From: Pseudomonas protegens
GTDB taxonomy: Bacteria > Pseudomonadota > Gammaproteobacteria > Pseudomonadales > Pseudomonadaceae
Direction: 5' to 3'
Assembly (NCBI RefSeq): GCF_003363755.1
Contig: NZ_CP031396.1
Location: forward strand, 3,504,501-3,568,500
DNA length: 64,000 bases
Each line of letters starts with the position of its first letter. Position 1 is the first letter of the stretch. A program made the position numbers and the translations under genes. Shown here in pieces: positions 22,707-31,689 of the stretch. The notes beneath the pieces are model-generated. The model was not told the DNA's origin. It did not search any database and was given only the letters and a program-made list of their open reading frames with translations.

Positions 22707-25096
22707 TCAGCCCCCACGATCTTGTGTAGCAAGCCTTCGGTTTGCTCTTCCAGCTTCAGGATGTCGGCGCGAATTTGATCTAGCCTGCGCAGCGGCGTCG
22801 GCTTGTAGAAATAGCGGGCAAATGAAATCTCGTAACCGATCTTGGTCGCTCCCCATTCGATCCACGCGTCCCGCGCATGGGGCAAAACCTCTTGCGCGAA
22901 AAAGGCATCAATCCCACCGGGCTGTTGGAGTGGTACCTGTTCGGTATCGCGTAAATCGGCATCGGCTTCGTATTCGATGCTGTAACGGTCTTTACCTACT
23001 GTCTCAATATAGATGCCGTTATTGCTCTGCTGGATATGCTCGGTTGCCCTAAGCTTGCTGCGCTTGGCGATGACTGGTGGTGCCGCTTCGTCGCGCCAAC
23101 TTACAGCCTTGTAGATTGCCTTCTTCTCGGTCGTGGCCAGCTTTTTTCCGTTGGCCTTCATCGCGGCATCAAAGCGCGCGCGGAACTCGTTGTGGTCGTC
23201 GAAGACTCCTTCGCCTAGTTCCTGCTGGGCCAGTCTGGCCAGCTCCACCAGCGACTTGTCGCGTAACCAAGTAGCTGGGTCGAGCAGCTTCTTGCGCCGC
23301 TTTTCCGGTACTGCTTTCTTGGTCGTCTTGGCGTCATCTTCGTCCAACTCTTCTTCGCCATCCTCGTCGCCATCGTCACCCTTCAACCACGCTTCGATTT
23401 CACCCTTGATGGAGTTGAATTCTGTGTACAGCTTGTCAGTGTGTTTGGCGTAGATTTCGCTGCGTAAGGTCTCGTCGCCCGTGGCAAATCGCAGGGTTTC
23501 GATGGTGCTTCGTTTGAGCTGACTTTTGAGGCGCAGCGGGCGTTCGATGGTTATCTTCCAGTATCCGAAATCGGCGTTGTCGAACCACTTGCATTCGGGC
23601 GTCGCCTTCGCGGCTTCGACATCGGTGGGCGGCTGGTCGAGGTAATGCTTCAGGATGCGTTCAATGTCAGCGTCCGCCAGCTCGCAGTTCTTCTTGCCGA
23701 GGTTGCGCCTCATAGGCAGGAACCACTGCGAGGCGTCGATCAACTGTACTTTGCCACGCCGGTGTTCGGCCTTACGATTGGCCAGTACCCAGATGTAGGT
23801 GGCAATGCCAGTGTTATAGAAGATGTTGAACGGTAGCGCGATGACGGATTCGAGCCAGTCATTTTCCAGCACCCATCGTCGGATATTGCTCTCGCCCTGG
23901 CCCGCGTCGCCAGTGAACAGCGCGGAGCCGTTATGCACCAACGCAATGCGACTGCCCAGAGGCGTGTTGTGCTTCATCTTCTGCAGCTTGTTCACTAGGA
24001 ACATCAGCTGCCCGTCGCTGGAACGGGTGATTAGCTTGAACTCGGAATCGCCGCCGTGATTGACGATGAAGCGCGGATCGCTGAACTCCTTTTTACCACC
24101 CATGCGTTCAAGGTCTGTCTTCCAGCTCTTGCCGTATGGCGGGTTGGAGATCATGAAGTCGAACTCGCGCGACCGAAATTGATCGGCGGACAGCGTGGAC
24201 TTATCCGCGCCGCCGACGATGTTTTCTGCTGCACCACCTTCGCCCTTGATCAGCATATCGGCTTTGCAGATGGCATAGGTTTCGTCAGAAATTTCCTGGC
24301 CAAACAAGTGGATCGAAACTTCCTTACCATGCTCCACAGCTAGATCTTGCAGGGCCTCTTCTGCCACGGTCAGCATGCCACCAGTTCCGCAGCTGCCGTC
24401 GTATAACGAATAGGTACTTGACTCGATCTTGCCAGCGATGGGAAGGAACAGAAGCTTGGCCATTAGCTTTACTACGTCGCGCGGTGTGTAGTGCTCTCCA
24501 GCTTCAAGGTTGTTGTCCTCGTTAAAGCGACGGATTAGCTCCTCAAAGACGGTACCCATGCCGTGGTTGTCCAGCGGAGGCAGCTTGATGCGTCCGTCAG
24601 CATCCTTGACTGCCTGCGTTGAGAGGTTGATCTCGGGATCGAGGAAGTCTTCGATCAAATAGCCGAGAACGTGCGCATCCACCAACTTCTGGATTTGATT
24701 GCGGAAGTTGAAGTTGGTCAGAATCTCCTGGACGTTGGGCGAGAAGCCATCAAGGTAGTCGATAAAGTCATCGCGTAAACGCTGGCCTGCGCTACTGGCT
24801 TTAAGTTTTTCGAGCGTGAAATCGGAGGTGTTGTAGAACGCCTGCCCGGCGGCCATCCGCAGTGCACCATCCTGTTCGGCCACCTTGTGTGTGTCGAGGA
24901 ACTTCTTGCGTTCAAGAACAGCTTGCTTCGTCGACTCCAGCACAGCATCAAGCCGCCGCAGTACGGTGAAGGGGAGAATCACGTCACGATACTTACCACG
25001 CACATACACGTCGCGCAAGCGGTCATCGGCGATGTTCCAGATGAAGTCGGCTACCCACTTCAGTTGATTTTGGTCTTGTATGTGACGAGTATTCAT
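22703..25096 (-). CDS. hsdM: type I restriction enzyme modification (HsdM) subunit, N6-adenine methyltransferase
   Basis: Methylates adenine in the HsdS target. The 797-aa product has an N-terminal helical HsdM domain, SAM motif I LYDGSCGTGGML near residue 230 and catalytic motif IV ISNPPYGKSW near residue 315, both intact. A long C-terminal extension contains a very acidic run near residues 555-575 followed by a basic patch, making it longer than the classic 520-aa HsdM. First gene of the hsd operon, with an AGGA ribosome site before the ATG. Confidence 0.93.
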   Translation of the reverse strand: MNTRHIQDQNQLKWVADFIWNIADDRLRDVYVRGKYRDVILPFTVLRRLDAVLESTKQAVLERKKFLDTHKVAEQDGALRMAAGQAFYNTSDFTLEKLKASSAGQRLRDDFIDYLDGFSPNVQEILTNFNFRNQIQKLVDAHVLGYLIEDFLDPEINLSTQAVKDADGRIKLPPLDNHGMGTVFEELIRRFNEDNNLEAGEHYTPRDVVKLMAKLLFLPIAGKIESSTYSLYDGSCGTGGMLTVAEEALQDLAVEHGKEVSIHLFGQEISDETYAICKADMLIKGEGGAAENIVGGADKSTLSADQFRSREFDFMISNPPYGKSWKTDLERMGGKKEFSDPRFIVNHGGDSEFKLITRSSDGQLMFLVNKLQKMKHNTPLGSRIALVHNGSALFTGDAGQGESNIRRWVLENDWLESVIALPFNIFYNTGIATYIWVLANRKAEHRRGKVQLIDASQWFLPMRRNLGKKNCELADADIERILKHYLDQPPTDVEAAKATPECKWFDNADFGYWKITIERPLRLKSQLKRSTIETLRFATGDETLRSEIYAKHTDKLYTEFNSIKGEIEAWLKGDDGDEDGEEELDEDDAKTTKKAVPEKRRKKLLDPATWLRDKSLVELARLAQQELGEGVFDDHNEFRARFDAAMKANGKKLATTEKKAIYKAVSWRDEAAPPVIAKRSKLRATEHIQQSNNGIYIETVGKDRYSIEYEADADLRDTEQVPLQQPGGIDAFFAQEVLPHARDAWIEWGATKIGYEISFARYFYKPTPLRRLDQIRADILKLEEQTEGLLHKIVGAE

Positions 25097-25199
25097 TGAA
25101 CCTGATCCTAATAATTTTCCAGTTGTTACCCAATGCGGGTAACTGGCCGAAGAAATACGTCTAGAGGACGCTATCTCCCGCCTTTATTGAAGTCTTGGC

Positions 25200-26954
25200 T
25201 TAACCTGAACCTAGTCGCCAGAAGTTGGCCGTAAGGTCAATTTGCTTGTGTCGAAGACGCTGAATTTCGCTCTCGATGCGGGCTTCCTGCTCAAAGGCTT
25301 GAATCATCCTGTCCATTTCTTCCCTTGAGGGAACAGGGATTTCCAAGTCTTTGAGTGCAGAAAGCTGGATGGAGGGAATTGTCGCGCTCACCGCAATGCG
25401 GTTGAGAAGCGCCTGTCCCATTTCCGAACGTAGGTAAACCAAAATGGCTTTAGGGGGATATAGTTCAGGGTTTCTGCTGCGCAAGATCGCCAGGGATTGC
25501 CCCGCGATCCATCCGGCCTCTCCAGCTGCATGAACATCGCTAGCAATTCCGGCTTTTCCAATGGTGCCCTTGAAGGTCATCAAAACATCATTGGGCCTGA
25601 TGAAGTACGAGTTTGCCTTAGTGGAATTGAGGTCAAACCGCGCCTCTTTGCTGGCATGTTGGATGTAGCCGTACAGCGGGATGTCTTGGGCTTGTACTTC
25701 GAACACCAGGGCACTACCTGACGCCGTGGCATGCTGGCGCGGACGAATAATCTCGAAAAAATCGCCCAATTTTCGAAACGCATATAGCGTCAAATTCTGT
25801 TCTAGTTTGCGGGCAGATTCATCCAGTACATAACGAGCTACTTCTAGAGAAAAATCTTGTTCAGCGATTACTTCTATTGGGATGCTGGCAGCAAAATCGG
25901 AGTCATCCTTGTGGGCGATCAAAGTAACAAGAGCAGGTATGTTCTTCAGCACACAACGTTTTTTGGCCGAGGGTTCACGGAACTCGTCGGTGTCGGCGTT
26001 CACGAAGCGAATGACGTCAGCTCGACGGCTGCTGTTCATGACAAGGATAGTTAATGGAATTCCCGTATTGCTACAGAGTCCAGGTGGGAGAGCGATTACC
26101 GCTTCCAAATAACCGTGCTTGAGCAGGTATTCGCGCAGTTGTTTTTCTGCACCTTTACCGAAGAGAACGGAATTTTGAACCGTGACTACGATACGCCCCT
26201 TGATTTGGGCCAAAAGATGATGGATATGGAGAACACTACCTACTGGTGTCTTTTCTTCAAAACGTCCCCAGAGGTCATTTCCTGCAACTTCTGGTGAATA
26301 GCGAACTCCTACGGGCGAAGCACAGACCGCCGCATCAAACTGGATCAATTTGCCTTTATCAATAGCGGAAGGTGTTTGTACTGGATTGGTAGGATACAGC
26401 TTCCAGCCAGTTGTGCTGATCAGGTTAAGTATTTGCGCAGGCGTCGTGGGTACTTGGGACTCTACCCAAGCCTCCGCGTTATTTCGTAAAACCCTCGCGG
26501 CAATTTGACCAGACCCTTCCCAAGGAACGTACACCGTTTGTTGGGAATTGATTTCCAGAAGATCGACCAGCAGGTCACACAATGTGGGGCTGTACCCGAT
26601 ATCAACTGCCCAGTAGGAGGCGTCATCTAACATCAGGGTATCGAGTAAGTCTTGGGCTTCCAAAGCTCGGATTTTCTGTATCAGCGGGGAAATGTCACGC
26701 ACCCCATGTATCTGCCAGGCACTTTCGTGTAGGAACGGAAACGGCGCATCTGGCTGCAATTGACGTAGTGCCGAGAGTTGTTCGACTAGCCCTTGATCCG
26801 CCGCTGTCTCGAAGCGGAGTTCCACTGGAACAGTCGGGTCTTTGGACAGCTTTTGCCAGCACAACAGCTGAAGAATCAGCGATAGGGAGGCATGGGACGT
26901 CAACGCCAGTCCGCGTATCGATTCCATCAGCTGGGTGAAAATCTTTTCGTTCAT
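25200..26954 (-). CDS. degenerate N6-DNA methylase fused to a type I specificity-like domain
   Basis: A 584-aa protein with HsdM-like order but damaged catalytic motifs. A glycine-poor motif I-like VPWEGSGQIAARV is at 143-155, and CASPVGVRY at 211-219 sits where an active enzyme has NPPY/F. The region around LREYLLKHGYLEAVIALPPGLCSNTGIPLTILVM matches the N6-methylase fold after motif IV. From about residue 395 to the end it resembles one HsdS target-recognition half (FRKLGDFFEIIRPR to LKDLEIPVPSREEMDRM). It is 103 bp upstream of hsdM on the same strand. It may be a DNA-binding accessory or decoy subunit; that role is inference. Confidence 0.7.
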   Translation of the reverse strand: MNEKIFTQLMESIRGLALTSHASLSLILQLLCWQKLSKDPTVPVELRFETAADQGLVEQLSALRQLQPDAPFPFLHESAWQIHGVRDISPLIQKIRALEAQDLLDTLMLDDASYWAVDIGYSPTLCDLLVDLLEINSQQTVYVPWEGSGQIAARVLRNNAEAWVESQVPTTPAQILNLISTTGWKLYPTNPVQTPSAIDKGKLIQFDAAVCASPVGVRYSPEVAGNDLWGRFEEKTPVGSVLHIHHLLAQIKGRIVVTVQNSVLFGKGAEKQLREYLLKHGYLEAVIALPPGLCSNTGIPLTILVMNSSRRADVIRFVNADTDEFREPSAKKRCVLKNIPALVTLIAHKDDSDFAASIPIEVIAEQDFSLEVARYVLDESARKLEQNLTLYAFRKLGDFFEIIRPRQHATASGSALVFEVQAQDIPLYGYIQHASKEARFDLNSTKANSYFIRPNDVLMTFKGTIGKAGIASDVHAAGEAGWIAGQSLAILRSRNPELYPPKAILVYLRSEMGQALLNRIAVSATIPSIQLSALKDLEIPVPSREEMDRMIQAFEQEARIESEIQRLRHKQIDLTANFWRLGSG

Positions 26955-27005
26955 ACTGCTTCCCGAAAGAGCGCGAGTAGGCGTTTAAGCGCGCTGTGTG
27001 CAGTT

Positions 27006-27299
27006 TTAGGTGGTAATCAGCGCATCTCCTTCCGCCACGACAACGACGCCTCCTTCATCTTGGATCTTCATCAGTAAGCGCTTTTCGCTCTCTAGATCAG
27101 CTAGGCGTTGCTCGGTTTCTTTGGTACCGATAATGAATTTGTCTTGATCCACAGTGCCGTGGGCAAGCCGTAATCGATCATTTTGAGCGGGATATCGCGC
27201 TGGGTTTGGCGGGCGTTGCAGTGGTGAGTGGCGTATATGCTGCGTGCTCCTGATCGCTGACCAAGAGCCAAAGTTAGAGAAAAGTTTTTTATCTGTCAA
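27006..27299 (-). CDS. weak hypothetical frame upstream of the methylase-like gene
   Basis: A 97-aa frame opening with TTG and no clear ribosome site. Its C-terminal third is coiled-coil-like (TKETEQRLADLESEKRLL) and ends 51 bp before the methylase-like start. No family recognised. It may be a remnant. Confidence 0.25.
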   Translation of the reverse strand: MTDKKLFSNFGSWSAIRSTQHIRHSPLQRPPNPARYPAQNDRLRLAHGTVDQDKFIIGTKETEQRLADLESEKRLLMKIQDEGGVVVVAEGDALITT

Positions 27300-27340
27300 T
27301 AAAGCAATCAGTGCTTTTTATTCTGCTGTGTTGCTTATTA

Positions 27341-27544
27341 TCATGGCAAAGTGTTTTCGTTCGCTGAAGCAGCCACCGGTTGTGTAGGTGCAGCAATAGT
27401 CGGTGTGTCAGAAATACATTGACGCCACTCCTTACAACCCGACCGTGAGCACCTGGCCACCCCGCCGCGTAGCACGCGAAACTTCCGCGCCGCGCCGGTC
27501 TCGGCCAGGGCTGCCAAGGTGTCCTGTTCGATGGCTGTGCGCAT
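27341..27544 (-). pseudogene. possible fragment of a small partition-associated (ParC-like) protein
   Basis: The frame begins MRTAIEQDTLAALAETGAA then KFRVLRGG, which resembles from memory the start of small partition-associated proteins found on integrative elements. After the GG the frame continues into unrelated Cys/Ser-rich sequence, while a shifted frame reads GQVLTVGL then stops, suggesting a frameshift. The identification is tentative. Confidence 0.25.
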
Positions 27545-27705
27545 CCGTCGCCCTCCACTCTCCCATACGGCCACGCCCACGCGTCTGGTATAGCGCAATC
27601 GCTGAATCTGGCGACCAGAATGATCATTGGTTTTCACCAGGCTGTGGATAACTGTGGGGGATTCACCATAGTGGCCAACTCCATGCAGTTCGAACCGTAG
27701 AGACG

Positions 27706-28491
27706 TTAGGAAGGGCCCTGACGTTCCTGAGCCTTGCGAAAGGCTAAGGCGATGGTAGTGGTTGCTGCAGCGTGCTCAGTCGGTTTCTTCGGTTCACGCT
27801 GGATGTTGGGCCGGCCTGGACTGGATGTCTTAATCAACGAGGCAGTTCGCTTATCTGCAGGGATGGGTTTCGCCGACTCAGCCGGTGTACTTCGCCCATC
27901 TCTCGCTTGAGCAAGCAGGCTGTACGCGTCGAGGGTGACCGGCGAGCCCTGCGGGAGCAGAATCGAAAGCAGAAAGTGACCGTCGCTTAAAGCTTTAATC
28001 TGTGCGAGGTTGTGCTCGGACAGCACCTGATGGTGTTGATGGTGCGCCACGACCCGCCGCAGGTAGAGGGAAAGGTGCTGTCCCTGACGAGTTCCGGTCA
28101 GCTTGAGGTAGCTTTTGTCGATGCCTGTGACCGCTTCGATAATGAACGGTTGCCAGCCGGCGCGCTGCCAAGCATAGGTGGTTGGCTCACCTGTGGCTGG
28201 AGCTTTACCTGGTCGGCTGCTAGTGTCGGTGCAGGGATGTTTAGGCCAAGGCGGGCCCAGCTCGTCGAAGAAAACTCGGCCACCCCTGACCGATTGATAA
28301 AAGAACACCGCCGCCCCGCACACTGGGCAGCTGGCGTTGGGATTGACGTAGCTGTGGTAGGTATTGGTAAGTGAAATGAACCAGCCGCTGGGGGCCGATG
28401 GCGCGCTAAAGGTATTGATGGATCGCCCCGTATGTCCATCACCGCCCCAACCACAACTGCAGTTTTTAGGATGATTCCAGGCATTACACAT
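27706..28491 (-). CDS. hypothetical protein with N-terminal zinc-ribbon-like cysteines
   Basis: A 261-aa protein of unknown function. The N-terminus has two cysteine groups, CNAWNHPKNCSCGWGG (residues 2-17) and CPVCGAAVFFYQSVRGG (from about 56), probably binding zinc. FFDELGPPWPKHPC supplies a later cysteine. The C-terminal 60 residues are low-complexity and basic. The ATG at 28491 follows AAGGAGG, which favours it over a GTG two codons earlier. Proteins of this appearance occur in Pseudomonas genomic islands, but I know no assigned role. Confidence 0.65.
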   Translation of the reverse strand: MCNAWNHPKNCSCGWGGDGHTGRSINTFSAPSAPSGWFISLTNTYHSYVNPNASCPVCGAAVFFYQSVRGGRVFFDELGPPWPKHPCTDTSSRPGKAPATGEPTTYAWQRAGWQPFIIEAVTGIDKSYLKLTGTRQGQHLSLYLRRVVAHHQHHQVLSEHNLAQIKALSDGHFLLSILLPQGSPVTLDAYSLLAQARDGRSTPAESAKPIPADKRTASLIKTSSPGRPNIQREPKKPTEHAAATTTIALAFRKAQERQGPS

Positions 28492-28683
28492 CAGCACCTC
28501 CTTGTGGTCGCGAACAGCGGTATTTTCTTGATCAAGCTCAGCTTTTCAATCGGCTCCTATTCAGGGGCCGTAGGCTGCTTGAGTAGCACTCACTGTCCTG
28601 GTGGAATACCAGTAATCGACGACCGGTGTGTCGCCGAGAGCTGGCAATGCTACGGTGAATGAAATCGCACGGAGGGTCTCAGT

Positions 28684-28872
28684 ATGGGCTGGTTCAGAAA
28701 ACCTCGGCAAATGACCTACTGGGAGCGCCGTGAACAGGCGTTCATTGATGCCGCGAACAAACTTAAAACCTTGCACGTTACGCAGGAAGGCGCGATGTAC
28801 ATCGATCCAGAAGAGCTTCGCGAGCAAATCATTGCTTCTCGAGAACAACTAAAGCAATTCGTCGTTAAGTAG
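28684..28872 (+). CDS. small hypothetical cargo protein
   Basis: 62 aa, starting MGWFRKPRQMTYWERREQA, highly charged and mostly helical. GGAGGG at 28671-28676 is a good ribosome site for this ATG. It is on the opposite strand to its neighbours. No family recognised; an antitoxin-like or regulatory role would be a guess. Confidence 0.5.
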   Translation: MGWFRKPRQMTYWERREQAFIDAANKLKTLHVTQEGAMYIDPEELREQIIASREQLKQFVVK

Positions 28873-28979
28873 ACGGAAAAGTAAGCGGCACGCCAGTCGG
28901 TTTTACGCCCTCCGAATTTTAGAGCCGCCAGCGGACAGGCTGGTATTTACTAAGTAGTGCTCCTGGATTTTCCGTAGGA

Positions 28980-29894
28980 TTAAATTTGCACGGCATCAGG
29001 TACTTCGTAAATATTACTCGTGACTTCACTCATAAGACGGTGATCCAACAGAACTTGTAGAATTGTAGGTGCTGTTAAGTTGCATACAACAATCTTGCCA
29101 TTGACTTGATCAAAGTTCATTCCCCAGTTCCTGAGCGTATTAACCTGTTTTAAGCTATTTATAAAGCCAGGATTGGAATAAAGGGATTTTTGCTCAATGG
29201 TGGCCATGCGTCGTAATTGCGTGGAGTTAGTTCCAATGTACTCTATAAGGGGAGTGATGTCAGAAAATAAATTTGAGAAATCAGCATTAGTCTGCAACAT
29301 CTCGAAGGCTTGTTCGTAAGCTTCTTTATATTGCATTAATGATTCGAATGTGCGCTTAGAGGTGATCAGCAAGGTATCCGCTGAACAGTAAAAGTCAAAG
29401 TTTTTTTCTATAGTGAACCCATTGTCCTCAGCTGCTGAGAGCTCACCATTACTGAAAACCATATTGATGAACTTGTTGGGGTATGACGTTTTCCATGAAG
29501 CGGTCGAGCGCTTTACAGCATAGATCGTCTGCCCATTATGAGAAAATTTGACTACGTAACCTTGAGCACCCTTTAATTCGTCGACCGAGGTTACCGCGCA
29601 CTCAGGCTCGGGGCGATCCACCTGCAATTTTAGTAGCGAAAAATTGGTTGCGAGAGCCGGGGCAGTTAAACAACTATTTTCATTAGTTTGAGCAAGGTAA
29701 GAGTATTGTGCGAACTCGGTCGTTCGATTTGCTTCTCGTATAAGAACATTTTTAAGAAGGTGGTTTACTTTGGCATCTGTTTGAACGTAAGCAGTGTTGA
29801 ATTTTCGATCTGTGGTGCTTTTCTTAAAAATCCATAGGTGGACGGTAGAGTCGGTATAGTTAAAATTTTTGAAACTGTCAAAGTGCGCTTTCAT
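28980..29894 (-). CDS. kwaB: Kiwa antiphage protein KwaB (DUF4868)
   Basis: 304-aa cytosolic partner of the two-gene Kiwa system. The DUF4868 layout is recognisable: mid-region LLKLQVDRPEPEC and VKFSHNGQTIYAVKRS, then DFYCSADTLLITSKRTFESLMQYKEAY split across the centre, and a C-terminus ending VLLDHRLMSEVTSNIYEVPDA. In studied Kiwa systems KwaB binds DNA and blocks phage replication or late transcription after membrane sensing by KwaA. It follows kwaA by 2 bp. The pair is clearly AT-richer than flanking genes, indicating separate acquisition. Confidence 0.85.
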   Translation of the reverse strand: MKAHFDSFKNFNYTDSTVHLWIFKKSTTDRKFNTAYVQTDAKVNHLLKNVLIREANRTTEFAQYSYLAQTNENSCLTAPALATNFSLLKLQVDRPEPECAVTSVDELKGAQGYVVKFSHNGQTIYAVKRSTASWKTSYPNKFINMVFSNGELSAAEDNGFTIEKNFDFYCSADTLLITSKRTFESLMQYKEAYEQAFEMLQTNADFSNLFSDITPLIEYIGTNSTQLRRMATIEQKSLYSNPGFINSLKQVNTLRNWGMNFDQVNGKIVVCNLTAPTILQVLLDHRLMSEVTSNIYEVPDAVQI

Positions 29895-29896
29895 GG

Positions 29897-30478
29897 CTAC
29901 TCCTTGCAGATATAGAAATCTTGGATAGTTTGTGCTTTATAATGTCCTGGGGGGAAAGAATCTTTTTTTAAGATTTTCACCACTCGCGTCACACCATTGA
30001 TTTTGATATTGGCCTCATAGAGATTCCAACCGAAAATCAGCAGTAGAGGATTCATGATTATTTGTCCAGATTTATAGGTGATAGCAAACATCCACAAAAG
30101 AAATATGAGAAACCCTAAAAGCTTTTCTGGCTCTGAGTAGTTAATGCCCATAAACGAAACGACATAAGGAAATGTATAGTTGATAATTTCATTGGGCACT
30201 GCTTTAACGGAAACTACTTCAATGCGGTGAGGGAAATTAATTCGTTTGAATAGCTCACTTGCTAAAGCAGCAGAGCTTATTGTTAATATAATGAATGCTA
30301 TTGCTAGTATCGGATTTTTAAATGGGTTGATCGCACAGGTCAGTGCCACAAGTTCTCTAGGCGCGCAAAAAGAGCGAGACCACCAGTCGAATGGAATATT
30401 TTGGATCGCTAGAATTATCGCCAGCGGCGTATAAGAGCCGATAAATATTAGGAATGCAGAGATCAGTCTAAATTGCAA
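29897..30478 (-). CDS. kwaA: Kiwa antiphage membrane protein KwaA
   Basis: 193-aa inner-membrane protein with about four hydrophobic segments (LISAFLIFIGSYTPLAIILAI; NPILAIAFIILTISSAALA; NYTFPYVVSFMGI; LLGFLIFLLWMFAITY). The YTPLAIIL start and internal SFMGI are typical of KwaA. It is thought to sense phage attachment at the membrane and recruit KwaB. Gene order kwaA-kwaB is canonical. AT-rich coding region. Confidence 0.85.
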   Translation of the reverse strand: MQFRLISAFLIFIGSYTPLAIILAIQNIPFDWWSRSFCAPRELVALTCAINPFKNPILAIAFIILTISSAALASELFKRINFPHRIEVVSVKAVPNEIINYTFPYVVSFMGINYSEPEKLLGFLIFLLWMFAITYKSGQIIMNPLLLIFGWNLYEANIKINGVTRVVKILKKDSFPPGHYKAQTIQDFYICKE

Positions 30479-30547
30479 AATAGCACCTCCCAGTTAAGGT
30501 GCTTAGTGCTTCTTCAAAATTACTTTGAGCTTTTCCTTGCTCCACCA

Positions 30548-30748
30548 TTAGTGATTTCCCTTTAGCCAATGGCTAAAAGCTATCACGGCCTGCTTCCATA
30601 CGCCCGCAATTTGTGACAGAAGGCAGGCGGTTGCCCATACCATTTGGTGGAAGTCAGGACGGCTGCAAAATATCGTCGCCGTTTCAGTCTGCCTGTGGTG
30701 CCCATCGGTAATCGCGCTGACCGAACAATTAGGCTTTTTTGGAGGTTT
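30548..30748 (-). CDS. short hypothetical frame between Kiwa and the tns-linked gene
   Basis: About 66 aa from the ATG at 30748 (MKPPKKPNCSVSAITDGHH), with a hydrophobic centre (MVWATACLLSQIAGVWKQ). The start overlaps the end of the upstream gene by 20 bp, which could couple translation, but no ribosome site is visible. May be a fragment of an inserted element. Confidence 0.3.
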   Translation of the reverse strand, partial: KPPKKPNCSVSAITDGHHRQTETATIFCSRPDFHQMVWATACLLSQIAGVWKQAVIAFSHWLKGNH

Positions 30749-31646
30749 CATTGCTGACGGGACGGAATGAGCCACTTGCGCGCCGTTTACTTGGCAGGCT
30801 AAAACCCTCCCAGCCTAATGGGTCTGACCATCCGAAAAGCTCCCGCTCAACCGTTTTTCCTAGATTATGGAATGGCTCAATCAGCGATGCTTCTTCGTTG
30901 AGGGTGCCCAAGAAAAGCCATTTTCTAAAAGAATCCATACTATGCGCATAAAAAGCGAGTTCGTGAACAAGGGACGAGCCATGAGGAAATACGTACCATA
31001 CTTTTTCAAAATACGTTCGAGCCAAGCTAGCCAGCTTGAGCAAGTCTGCGGCAGCTCTCTCCTCTTTTCGCGAAGTGTCTCCCACCCTTATAAATATGGC
31101 TGCCTTGGGGTGCCCATCCACTTGGATCATGAAGAACTGATTGAATAAATCAGAATGAACGACCTTTATCATTTCTCCTTCGGAATAACCGAAAAATTCT
31201 GGCCCCGATATCTCCAGCAACTCGCCGCACCGACGTTCGTGCTCGGCGACTCGGGAGCGAGCGCGGGCGCGACTGGTGGTGGTGGGCGTGCCCACGCTTT
31301 TCGCATGACCTTCTGTAATATTGCGAAGGTCGAGCAAAGTCTGTTGGTTCGCGAGCGTGCTTTGCAGAAGTGACAAAGCTACTTCACTGTTGAGCTGGTG
31401 TAGTCGTTCAAGCTGTTCAATGTGAGCGTAACCGCAGCCCACCTGTTCAGAGGAACATGGCCCTGCAATACGATCCAGGAAATTGCCGGCTTTCAGCATT
31501 CGCGAAACGACCTTGGCGTCGTACCCCTGCTCGTCTGCGAGTTTTCGGATCAGCAGGTTGATGCTGTCGTTTCCCTGGTAGGCATCCAATTGCGCCTGCA
31601 CATTTTTGTATAGCGTGTACCAGTGTTGGCGTGCCTGCCTACCCAT
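30729..31646 (-). CDS. unknown transposon protein divergent from tnsA, candidate regulator
   Basis: 305 aa from MGRQARQHWYTLYKNVQAQ, chosen because it reads like a natural N-terminus and has a weak GGGGA before it; in-frame starts up to 31703 exist. Residues about 35-55 (IRKLADEQGYDAKVVSRMLK) look like a helix-turn-helix. The C-terminal half (FFGYSEGEMIKVVHSDLFNQ and onward) is a mixed alpha/beta domain I do not recognise. It is transcribed away from tnsA across a shared promoter region with paired operator-like repeats, so it may repress transposition; this is inference. Confidence 0.6.
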   Translation of the reverse strand: MGRQARQHWYTLYKNVQAQLDAYQGNDSINLLIRKLADEQGYDAKVVSRMLKAGNFLDRIAGPCSSEQVGCGYAHIEQLERLHQLNSEVALSLLQSTLANQQTLLDLRNITEGHAKSVGTPTTTSRARARSRVAEHERRCGELLEISGPEFFGYSEGEMIKVVHSDLFNQFFMIQVDGHPKAAIFIRVGDTSRKEERAAADLLKLASLARTYFEKVWYVFPHGSSLVHELAFYAHSMDSFRKWLFLGTLNEEASLIEPFHNLGKTVERELFGWSDPLGWEGFSLPSKRRASGSFRPVSNETSKKA

Positions 31647-31689
31647 TTCAATCCCCAAGCTAACCGTGTAGTCCAGATGTGTCCTTTGA

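Larger units (their letters stand above)
26955..27705. other. 751-bp stretch of eroded sequence with no convincing gene
   Basis: Only short, poorly supported minus-strand frames occur here (listed separately at 27006-27299 and 27341-27544). It contains the sole perfect DnaA box of the transposon (27643-27651). It looks like a junction between cargo modules rather than a functional locus. Confidence 0.5.

Noticed and set aside
27289..27627. 112-codon minus-strand frame in the cargo junction
   Set aside because: Overlaps the better but still weak frame at 27341-27544, has no ribosome site and no recognisable features.
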